A stretch of 64,000 nt of DNA from contig NZ_CP117849.1 in assembly GCF_026151165.2 (NCBI RefSeq), forward strand, positions 3,720,001-3,784,000. The letters run 5' to 3'. A program made the position numbers and the translations under genes. Every line of letters begins with the position of its first letter. The first letter of the stretch is position 1. This DNA is from Cryobacterium sp. SO2. GTDB taxonomy: Bacteria > Actinomycetota > Actinomycetes > Actinomycetales > Microbacteriaceae. The notes under the pieces were generated by a model. The model was not told the DNA's origin. It was given only the letters and a program-made list of their open reading frames with translations, and searched no databases. This document shows positions 9,319-16,232 of this stretch, piece after piece.

Positions 9319-10545
9319 GTGCACACCACCACAACTGCGCCAGTGCGCGGTCAAGCTGGGACGACCCAGCGCCTGCCCGTTGTCACCCTGATCGTCCTGG
9401 CGGTGATCGGTTTCATCCTCGTGGCCATGGAGACCATGCCGGCCGGTCTCCTCCCGGTTATCTCCGCGGGCATGGGAATCGGTGAGGGCACAGTGGGCCT
9501 GTTCATCAGCGCGTACGCGCTCGGCACTGTCATCGCCACCGTGCCGGCCATCACACTGACTCGTGGCCTGCGCCGCAAACCGCTGCTGCTCTGCGCCCTG
9601 CTCGGTCTCATCGTGGCGAACAGCGCCACGGCACTCTCGAGCGACCTGGCGCTTTCGCTGGTGTCACGGTTCGTCGCCGGCTCGTTCTCGGGCATCATCT
9701 GGGGGATGCTCGCGGCCTACGGCCGCACGATCAGCCCCGCACGGTACGCGGGCCTGTCATTGGCGATCGTCTCCGCCGGGGCGCCCGTCGGCTTCGCCCT
9801 CGGCACGCCACTCGGGTCCTGGCTGGGAACCGCCTTCGACTGGCGATGGTCCTTCGGCGGTCTCACCGTGGTGGCGCTCGTCGCCGGCGCCCTGATTGCG
9901 CTGATCGCCCCGGATGCCGACGGGCAGACGGGCCGCTCGCGGCTTCCTGTTGCGCGCGTGTTCCGGCTTCCGGGAATTGCCGTGATCCTGGCAGTGATCT
10001 TCGCCTGGATGATCGCGCACAACACCATCTACACCTACATCGCCCCCTATCTACGAGCGACCAGCACCGGCCTCAGCGTTGACGTGTTGCTCTTCATTTT
10101 CGGCGTCGCGTCGATCGTTGGGATCGCCCTCACCGGGGCAATCCTCGACAGGCACCCGCGTGCGCTTCTGCACATCAGCGTCGCCCTGTTCGTTGCGGCC
10201 GCCCTCACACTCTGGGCCGCGCACGCGTCCACACCAGCGGTCGTCGCCGCGACCGTTCTGTGGGGCATGAGCTTCGGCGGCGCGTCCGCGCAACTCCAGT
10301 CGGCCCTCACCACAACGGCCGGCGCGGACGCGGATGTCGCGAACGCGTTCCTGCCCGTGGCATTCAACCTGGCGATCTTCGCCGCCGGGATTCTCGGCGC
10401 GGCACTCCTCACCGGATTCGACGGCCTGGTGCTGCCGGTTGTCATGATCGTCTTCGGCCTGATCGCGCTGCTCTTGACGTTCTACGGGCGGCGCTCGGCT
10501 TTCCAGGTGTCCCGCACTTTCAAAATCGGGGCGCGGGACACCTGA
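9319..10545 (+). CDS. MFS transporter (arabinose/drug efflux type)
   Basis: A 408-residue, 12-segment major facilitator of the DHA1/AraJ-like group, probably a proton-driven exporter. It begins with GTG at 9319, 5 bases after CAGGAG. It probably shares a transcript with the alcohol dehydrogenase. It converges with the DHA2 pump on the other strand, with only 14 bp between stops. Substrate not predictable from sequence. Confidence 0.88.
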   Translation: MHTTTTAPVRGQAGTTQRLPVVTLIVLAVIGFILVAMETMPAGLLPVISAGMGIGEGTVGLFISAYALGTVIATVPAITLTRGLRRKPLLLCALLGLIVANSATALSSDLALSLVSRFVAGSFSGIIWGMLAAYGRTISPARYAGLSLAIVSAGAPVGFALGTPLGSWLGTAFDWRWSFGGLTVVALVAGALIALIAPDADGQTGRSRLPVARVFRLPGIAVILAVIFAWMIAHNTIYTYIAPYLRATSTGLSVDVLLFIFGVASIVGIALTGAILDRHPRALLHISVALFVAAALTLWAAHASTPAVVAATVLWGMSFGGASAQLQSALTTTAGADADVANAFLPVAFNLAIFAAGILGAALLTGFDGLVLPVVMIVFGLIALLLTFYGRRSAFQVSRTFKIGARDT

Positions 10546-10559
10546 CACTGCGGGTCTGA

Positions 10560-12092
10560 TCAGTCGCGAGTCGTTTCGGCGGTGGTGTGGTGCGTGAGCG
10601 GGTGCAGCACGCTGACCTCGTCGGCCTCATCGGGGAAGTCCTGCACACCGAGGGCGAGGGCCTGCTGGCGACGCCTGCGCATGGACGGTGCGGCTACCGC
10701 GCCGACGATCGCGAGTGCGGCCACGCCGGTGCAGACCCAGAACCCGATGCTGAAGGCGTCATCGGTCGGCATCCCCTGGGGCGTGCTGTTCGAGGTGATC
10801 AGCGCCGCGATCACGGCCGTGCCCACGCTGCTGCCGATGGTGCGGGCGATGGTGTTGACGCCGATCGCCTCACCCGTCTGCGCGGCGGGGACGCTTTCGA
10901 TGATGGCATTGGACGCCGTGGCCAGGGCCAGGCCGATGCCGGCGCCGGTGAACAGGCCGGAGACGACGACCTGCCAGATCTGGTCGTGCGCGATCGCGGG
11001 GATGATGAACGCGATGGTGACGAAGACACCGCCGAGGATCATCGGCGGCTTCGGACCGACCTTGCGCACCAGCATGCCCGCGAGGGGCCCGAAGACCACC
11101 ATCATGAGCACGGTGGGCAGCAGGAACAGGCCGGCCTCGGACACCGATTTGCCGAAGCCGTAACCGGTCGCGGCCGGCAGCTGCAGCAGGGTGGGCACGA
11201 GCACGAAGGTGCCGAACATCGCGAAGCCGAAGATGAGGGCCACGATGTGCGCGGTCCACACGCCGCGCACCTTCATCAGGCGCATGTCGATGAGGGGTTC
11301 CTTCACCCGAAGTTCCACGAAGACGAACACCACCAGCGCCACGACTCCGAGGACGAGCAGCCCGATGGTCTCGGCCGAGTCCCAGCCCCAGTTGGCGCCC
11401 TCGCTGATGGCGAGGAGCAGTGCGATCAGGGCCACGGTGAGGATGAACGCGCCGAGCACGTCGAGGCGGCCCGGCGTCTTCACGGGTGACTCCGGCATGC
11501 CGAAGATCACGCCGAGCAGCGCGATGACGATGAGAACGAGCGGCAGCCAGAACAACCAGTGCCAGGACAGGTTCTCCACGATGGGTCCGGCGGCCACGAT
11601 GCCGACGCCGGCGCCAACGCCGAAGATCGCCGACAGCAGGCCGATGGTCACGCCCACCTTCTCCCGGGGAAGTTCGTCTCGCACGATGCCGATCGACAGC
11701 GGCATGATGGCGCCGGCGGCGCCCTGCAGGGCGCGGGCGACGATCAGCACACCGAGGTTGGGTGCCAGGGCGGCGAGCAGGGTTCCTACGAGCAGGAGCG
11801 CGAGAACGATGATGAGGATCCGGCGCTTGCCGACCATGTCGCCCAGCCGTCCGAGGATCGGCGTGAGGACGGCGGCAGACAGCAGGTAGGCGGTGAGCAC
11901 CCACGCGGCGTCGCCGGTGGTGACGCCCAGGTCGGCGCCGATCGTGGCCAGTGCGGGGGCCACGAGGGACTGCAGCACGGCGAATGACAGTCCGCCCAGG
12001 GACAGGAAGAGAACCAGGAGGGTGCTGTTGATCGTGCGGCCGGTGGCCGCGGGAACGGAGCCCGTGGCGGGTTCTCGAAGTGTTTGTGACAT
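10560..12092 (-). CDS. DHA2-family MFS efflux transporter
   Basis: A 510-residue, 14-segment drug:H+ antiporter. It shows the DHA2 motif LGRLGDMVGKRR between the second and third segments and the motif-C region GAGVGIVAAGP. The ATG follows CCGGAG. Its promoter is one of the clearest in the window: TTGACT-N17-TACAGT on the minus strand, covered by twin operators and read divergently from a TetR gene. It is probably an exporter induced when its substrate releases that TetR. Confidence 0.9.
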   Translation of the reverse strand: MSQTLREPATGSVPAATGRTINSTLLVLFLSLGGLSFAVLQSLVAPALATIGADLGVTTGDAAWVLTAYLLSAAVLTPILGRLGDMVGKRRILIIVLALLLVGTLLAALAPNLGVLIVARALQGAAGAIMPLSIGIVRDELPREKVGVTIGLLSAIFGVGAGVGIVAAGPIVENLSWHWLFWLPLVLIVIALLGVIFGMPESPVKTPGRLDVLGAFILTVALIALLLAISEGANWGWDSAETIGLLVLGVVALVVFVFVELRVKEPLIDMRLMKVRGVWTAHIVALIFGFAMFGTFVLVPTLLQLPAATGYGFGKSVSEAGLFLLPTVLMMVVFGPLAGMLVRKVGPKPPMILGGVFVTIAFIIPAIAHDQIWQVVVSGLFTGAGIGLALATASNAIIESVPAAQTGEAIGVNTIARTIGSSVGTAVIAALITSNSTPQGMPTDDAFSIGFWVCTGVAALAIVGAVAAPSMRRRRQQALALGVQDFPDEADEVSVLHPLTHHTTAETTRD

Positions 12093-12106
12093 GAGTCTCC
12101 GGAGTA

Positions 12107-12174
12107 GATGTAAACAACTGCTGACTTAGGCACTGTAGGCGACGGGACCGGCCAAGTCAACATCTGTTTACATC
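12107..12174. promoter_or_regulatory. Twin TetR operators over the MFS promoter
   Basis: Two inverted 21-bp arms (12107-12127 and 12154-12174) match at 16 of 21 positions. Each contains a 16-bp dyad of the form GTMAACANNTGYTKAC (12110-12125 and 12156-12171), centres 46 bp apart. On the minus strand TTGACT (12160-12155) and TACAGT (12137-12132) are separated by 17 bp. One operator covers the -35, the other the predicted transcription start of the MFS gene. Confidence 0.75.
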
Positions 12175-12224
12175 GAGGAAACATACCTGTACCGTGGAAG
12201 GCAACCGGAGGGAATCCCCACACC

Positions 12225-12869
12225 ATGCGCACACTGCCCGACGCTGATGCCGAGCACACCCCGGAGACCGAACCGACCGAGCAGACCGGCAGGTCTCGCG
12301 ACGCCGGCGAGACCCGTCGCCTGTTGCTCAACGCCGCCCGCCGCCGATTCGCCCACGACGGCTACACCACCACCACTGTGCGCGACATCGCCGCGGATGC
12401 CGGCGTGAACGTGGCACTCATCAACCGGTACTTCGTTTCCAAGGAAGGCCTCTTCGAGGCCTGCCTCCGTCGGGTCGGCGAGGATCTGGGCCGCCCGGCC
12501 AACCAGGGTTCGACGGTGGAGCAGATCCTGGACAGCATGGTCCTCCGGCTCACCGACCTGCCCGGCGGCGACTACACCCTGCATCTGCTCCTACTGCTGC
12601 GCTCGTCCGGAGACGAACGGGCCGACCAGATTCGGCTCAGCACCCTGCGCTCGTTCACCGAAGGTATCGCCGCCGCCGCCGGCTGGCGCCCGGACACCCC
12701 CGACGACGGCCTCTTCCTCCGCGCCCAGCTCGCGCTGGCCGCCACCCTGGGAATCGTGCTGCTGCGCTCGTCCACCCGGCTCGAGCCCCTGGCCTCAGCG
12801 AGCGCCGACGACCTCCGAGCTCCCCTGGCCGGCGTCCTGGACGCGCTCCTCTCCCCCCGCGAGCCGTGA
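12225..12869 (+). CDS. TetR family regulator of the DHA2 pump
   Basis: A 214-residue regulator with a disordered acidic N-terminus, then the TetR helix-turn-helix (TTVRDIAADAGVNVALINRYF) at about residues 45-65, and a C-terminal ligand domain. A GGAGGG precedes the ATG by about 12 bases. It is divergent from the DHA2 transporter across an operator pair, which supports local repression and autoregulation. Its last codons and stop (CGC GAG CCG TGA) lie inside a dispersed palindromic repeat. Confidence 0.87.
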   Translation: MRTLPDADAEHTPETEPTEQTGRSRDAGETRRLLLNAARRRFAHDGYTTTTVRDIAADAGVNVALINRYFVSKEGLFEACLRRVGEDLGRPANQGSTVEQILDSMVLRLTDLPGGDYTLHLLLLLRSSGDERADQIRLSTLRSFTEGIAAAAGWRPDTPDDGLFLRAQLALAATLGIVLLRSSTRLEPLASASADDLRAPLAGVLDALLSPREP

Positions 12870-12918
12870 CCTGAGCCCCGAAAACTCGCGCTTTTCGGGG
12901 TTCAACTCACGGGTCGCG
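12858..12918. repeat. Dispersed palindromic repeat, family 1 copy 1
   Basis: A 61-bp imperfect palindrome with 27-base arms (12858-12884 and 12892-12918) matching at 23 of 27 positions around a 7-base loop. The core is CCCCGAAAA / TTTTCGGGG, so it would also work as a bidirectional terminator. A second copy with the same outer arms (CGCGARCCGTGA) lies at 63064-63124. Confidence 0.8.
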
Positions 12919-12964
12919 GATGGGGGCCTACCGGAGTACGGGGTCTTCTGTCACTCTGTGCGCC

Positions 12965-13492
12965 ATGAGCATCCGAACCCGTGTGGTGGTAGGCGTCTAT
13001 CCCGGTCAGGCCGACGGGGTCGTGCTGCAGGCGGCGGTCTTCGCTGCGCGTTTTCACGCCGAACTGGTGTGCGCCTGGGTGGACCCCGGCCGGCACCCGC
13101 GGGCGGACCACGCCGACGCCCCGGCGGTCGGCCCGGTTGCCGATCCGCCCACGGACTCGCCCACGATCGGCACCCCGGCCACCCCGCGCGTCGCCCAGTT
13201 CAGCCCCTACCTCGCCGCCCACCTGGAACGAATCCTGGGCGGTCACGACATCGCCTGGAGCACCCACCAGCTCACCGGCGATCCCGCGAGGGCGCTCGGG
13301 CAGCTCGCCGAATCGCTCCGGGCGGCGATGATCGTGGTGGGCACGCGCGACGGCACCGTGCGCGGCAGCCTGCAGGAGTTCTTCGCCGGCTCGATCGCGA
13401 TGAATCTGGCCCACCGGCAGAATCGGCCGGTCGTGGTGATCCCGTTGTCGCCGGTGTCGTTCGACGACGATCTGCCCTGGGAGTCCGACTGA
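12965..13492 (+). CDS. UspA-like universal stress domain protein
   Basis: A 175-residue single-domain protein with the universal-stress (nucleotide-binding alpha/beta) fold: an opening strand TRVVVGVYPGQAD, a helix rich in Ala, and the late MIVVGTRDG followed by GSIAMNLAHRQNRPVVVIP. Between strands 2 and 3 there is a long Pro/Asp-rich insert. I start at the ATG at 12965 rather than the upstream in-frame codon because the fold begins there; no clear ribosome site is seen. A paralogue with the same order of motifs and the same C-terminal PW end is at 55653. Role in stress is inferred from the family. Confidence 0.72.
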   Translation: MSIRTRVVVGVYPGQADGVVLQAAVFAARFHAELVCAWVDPGRHPRADHADAPAVGPVADPPTDSPTIGTPATPRVAQFSPYLAAHLERILGGHDIAWSTHQLTGDPARALGQLAESLRAAMIVVGTRDGTVRGSLQEFFAGSIAMNLAHRQNRPVVVIPLSPVSFDDDLPWESD

Positions 13493-13511
13493 CCGGTGTA
13501 CCCTTTTGCGT

Positions 13512-13570
13512 GGTGATGGATCCCACCTGAGCACCCGCTCGAACCGCCGATTGCGCTGATGGTTCCTACC
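13512..13570 (+). promoter_or_regulatory. Fluoride riboswitch (crcB motif)
   Basis: The segment carries the conserved blocks of the crcB RNA in order: GGTGATGG closing on CCCACC (13512-13527), then AACCGCC (13542-13548), then GCTGATGGTTCCTACC (13555-13570). The spacing fits the known pseudoknotted aptamer. It lies 58 bp upstream of an operon with two crcB fluoride channels. The CCCACC and CCTACC blocks could pair with GGTGGGT just before the GTG start, a plausible translational switch. Confidence 0.82.
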
Positions 13571-13628
13571 GACTTCTTGGTCGCGCCGACGCCGGCCGAC
13601 AAGACTGGTGGGTACGACTGGTGGGTGA

Positions 13629-14372
13629 GTGGTGACGAGCAGGCCGAGCGGCGGGTCCCTCGTTCTGCTGCGCCACGGCCAGAGCACCGCGAACGCCGCC
13701 GGCCTCTTCACGGGCATCCTCGACCCCGACCTGTCCGCATCGGGCGCCGACGAGGCTCGCGCCGCCGCCGCTCTGCTGCAGACCCACGACCTGGTGCCGG
13801 ATGCCGTGCTCGTGTCCGAGCTGCGGCGCGCCGGCCGCACCGCGGCGATCGTCGCTGCCGCGCTGGGCCTGCCCGCGAGCACCGTGGCCACCGACTGGCG
13901 CCTGAACGAACGCAACTACGGCGCCCTCACCGGTCGGCACAAAGACGACGTGCGTGCCGAGGCCGGCGAGGCGCAGTTCCTTGCCTGGCGCCGCTCGGTC
14001 GATACCGCGCCGCCCGCCATGTCCGACGAGCAGTACGCCGGGTTCGCCGCAGCCGCCTTGTTCCGCGGCCTGCCCGCGCGGGCACTCACCCGCACCGAGT
14101 CACTGCGCGATGTGATGGCGCGGGTCGCCGAGTTCCACGCCGAGAGGGTGCTGCCGCTTCTCGCCGACGACCGCACGGTGCTCGTCGTCGCGCACGGCAA
14201 CTCCCTGCGCGCGTACTGCGCCGTGCTCGAGCACCTCGACAAGACGGCCATCCACCGGCTCAACCTGCCCACCGGTCATCCGCTGGTGTACCAGGCCGGC
14301 GGCCGGCGCTACCTCGACGCCCCGCGCGCCGAGGCTGCAGCGCTCGCGCTCACGCTGGACGGCGGCACCTGA
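13629..14372 (+). CDS. Histidine phosphatase, phosphoglycerate-mutase-like
   Basis: A 247-residue histidine-phosphatase-superfamily protein closest to 2,3-bisphosphoglycerate-dependent phosphoglycerate mutases: LLRHGQSTAN holds the phospho-accepting His, NERNYGALTG is the mutase-type motif, and TESLRD and VAHGNSLRA hold the second Arg and His. It starts with GTG at 13629 (or the next GTG) behind GGTGGGTGAG. It is the first gene after the fluoride riboswitch and overlaps crcB. Fluoride poisons enolase, so a glycolytic mutase here may offset the block in lower glycolysis; that role is inference. Confidence 0.85.
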   Translation: MVTSRPSGGSLVLLRHGQSTANAAGLFTGILDPDLSASGADEARAAAALLQTHDLVPDAVLVSELRRAGRTAAIVAAALGLPASTVATDWRLNERNYGALTGRHKDDVRAEAGEAQFLAWRRSVDTAPPAMSDEQYAGFAAAALFRGLPARALTRTESLRDVMARVAEFHAERVLPLLADDRTVLVVAHGNSLRAYCAVLEHLDKTAIHRLNLPTGHPLVYQAGGRRYLDAPRAEAAALALTLDGGT

Positions 14373-14821
14373 TGGGCGCGCCCACCCGACCGGTGCACCT
14401 GCGCTGGCGCGCCCTCGCCCTCGTCTTCGCGGGCGGCACCGTGGGCACCGCGCTGCGGGAGATCTTGGCGATCTCGGTGCCTCCCGTGGCGGGGGTCGCC
14501 GTGGTCATCGTGGCCATCAACATCGTCGGAGCGTTCTTGCTCGGCCTGTTGCTGGAAACCCTGGCCCGCCGCGGCCCCGATGAGGGTCGGCGCCGGCAGC
14601 TGCGCCTGCTGCTGGGCACCGGGGTGCTCGGCGGCTTCACGACCTACAGCGCCCTGGCCACCGACACCAGCCTGCTGCTGGCCGACAACCGGCTGGGCAC
14701 GGCCCTGCTGTATGCCCTGGGCACCGTCATCGTCGGCGCGGCCGCCTCCTGGGCCGGCATCGGCGCGGCCGGCGCCCTGCACCGTCGGCGACCGCGCCGC
14801 GGCGGGGCGGCCGCCTCGTGA
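14372..14821 (+). CDS. crcB: Fluoride channel subunit CrcB (first of pair)
   Basis: A 149-residue, four-segment membrane protein of the Fluc/CrcB family that exports fluoride passively. Family motifs are AINIVGAFLLGL and GGFTTYSALATD. The ATG shares one base with the stop of the mutase-like gene, so the longer in-frame reading into the upstream gene is not real. It carries a longer, basic C-terminus (RRRPRRGG) than its partner. In Gram-positive bacteria paired CrcB proteins form heterodimers. Confidence 0.93.
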   Translation: MGAPTRPVHLRWRALALVFAGGTVGTALREILAISVPPVAGVAVVIVAINIVGAFLLGLLLETLARRGPDEGRRRQLRLLLGTGVLGGFTTYSALATDTSLLLADNRLGTALLYALGTVIVGAAASWAGIGAAGALHRRRPRRGGAAAS

Positions 14822-15195
14822 CCCCTCTGCTTTTCGTGGCCGTCGCCCTGGCCGGCGGCCTCGGCGCCGCGCTGCGCCTCCTGATCGACGGCCTCGTGCG
14901 CGCCCGCGTGCGCACCACCCTGCCCGTCGGCACCCTGCTCATCAACGTAGTCGGCTCCCTGCTGCTGGGCCTGATCACGGGGCTCACGCTGGCCCTGTGG
15001 TTGCCTGAGGCCTGGCATCTGGTTCTCGGCGGCGGCCTGATGGGCGGCTTCACGACCTTCAGCACCGCCAGCGTCGAGACCGTGCGCCTGGCGCAGGACC
15101 GCCGCTCACTCTCGGCCCTGGTCAACGGGTTGGGGATGCTCGTCCTCGCGGTGGGCTGCGCGTTCCTCGGCCTCTGGCTGGGTCTTCGCGCCTAG
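14818..15195 (+). CDS. crcB: Fluoride channel subunit CrcB (second of pair)
   Basis: A 125-residue CrcB with four segments; signatures are LLINVVGSLLLGL and GGFTTFSTASVE. It starts at GTG within GTGA, overlapping the first crcB by 4 bases, so the two subunits are translationally coupled as expected for a heterodimer. Its stop codon shares the tetranucleotide CTAG with the stop of the convergent LysR gene. Confidence 0.93.
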   Translation: MTPLLFVAVALAGGLGAALRLLIDGLVRARVRTTLPVGTLLINVVGSLLLGLITGLTLALWLPEAWHLVLGGGLMGGFTTFSTASVETVRLAQDRRSLSALVNGLGMLVLAVGCAFLGLWLGLRA

Positions 15196-16094
15196 GCTCC
15201 TCGGGGCGAGCGCTGTTCCCGCGCCGCCCGCTCGAGCGCGCGCACCAGGGCGCTCGCGGCGGGCGAGCCGAGGCCGGCCTCGCGTTGCGCGGTGAAGATG
15301 GTGCGCCGCGGATTCCCGGGCAGGTCGATCAGGCGGCACGAGGTCTCCCGCCCGGTCCAGACCAGGTCGGGCATGAGCCCCACGGCGTTGCCTGATTCGA
15401 TCAACCGGATCTGCGACTGCAGGTCGGCGGCCTCGTACCGCACATCGGGTTCGAACCCCGCCGAGCGGCAGGCCTGCTCAGCGAAGTGCCGGGAGGCGCT
15501 GCCGCGGGGCTCCATCACCCAGGCCCGTTCGCGCATGTCGGCCAGCGCCAGCCCGGCCGAGGCGTTCGGCACCGCGAGACGGATGGCGTCGGTCGTGAGA
15601 TCCTGCCGGTCGAGGCCGGGCAGCCACGGCGCGGAGTGCGCCGGGTACTGCTCGGCGATGACCATGTCGAAGTCCCGGGCCCAGGTCTCGTGCAGCGCCT
15701 CCTCAGGTTCCTTCTGCACCATCTCGACCCGCACATCCGGGTAGTCCACCGACATCGCCTTGAGCGCGGACGGCATCAGCGCCAGGGCGGCGGACTGGAA
15801 CACGGCCACGCGCACCCGGCCGCGCACGCTCGTGTGCGACGCCAGCAGTTCCGCCTCGGCACGTTCCAGGATGTTGGACAGCTCGTTCGCCGCCTTCACC
15901 AGGATCTCCGCCTGCGGGGTCAGCTGCACCCGGCGCCCGGACTTCCGCAGCAGAACGCTGCCGGTCTCCTTCTCGAGCAGACTCAGCTGCTGCGACACCG
16001 CGGACGGGCTGTAGGCCAGCGACTCGGCGACGGCGGCCATGGTGCCGCGGATCGCGAGTTCCCGCAGCAGGAGCAGTCGGTGCACGTCCAACAC
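15192..16094 (-). CDS. LysR family regulator, probably of putA
   Basis: A 300-residue LysR-type regulator: winged helix-turn-helix at the N-terminus (SPSAVSQQLSLLEKE) and a periplasmic-binding-like effector domain. It starts with GTG at 16094 after GGAGG. It is divergent from putA across 138 bp containing an A/T-richer stretch (16115-16175). By position it is a candidate proline-responsive activator of putA; LysR genes are usually divergent from their target. The effector is inference. Confidence 0.85.
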   Translation of the reverse strand: MLDVHRLLLLRELAIRGTMAAVAESLAYSPSAVSQQLSLLEKETGSVLLRKSGRRVQLTPQAEILVKAANELSNILERAEAELLASHTSVRGRVRVAVFQSAALALMPSALKAMSVDYPDVRVEMVQKEPEEALHETWARDFDMVIAEQYPAHSAPWLPGLDRQDLTTDAIRLAVPNASAGLALADMRERAWVMEPRGSASRHFAEQACRSAGFEPDVRYEAADLQSQIRLIESGNAVGLMPDLVWTGRETSCRLIDLPGNPRRTIFTAQREAGLGSPAASALVRALERAAREQRSPRGA

Positions 16095-16232
16095 GGGGTC
16101 CGCCTCCCATCAGCACAACTTACGAATACAGGTTAGAAACGATCGCTTTTCTTGACGCTTCTTTCTCCGAATACTAGGTGAAGACCCACGGTCCTCGTCG
16201 CCGTCCGCCCCCGCGCACACCGAAAGATCGCC

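Noticed and set aside
13559..14821. A plus-strand frame apparently fusing the riboswitch region to CrcB
   Set aside because: Only the last 149 codons encode CrcB; the rest is out of frame with the mutase-like gene, which has clear motifs in another frame.
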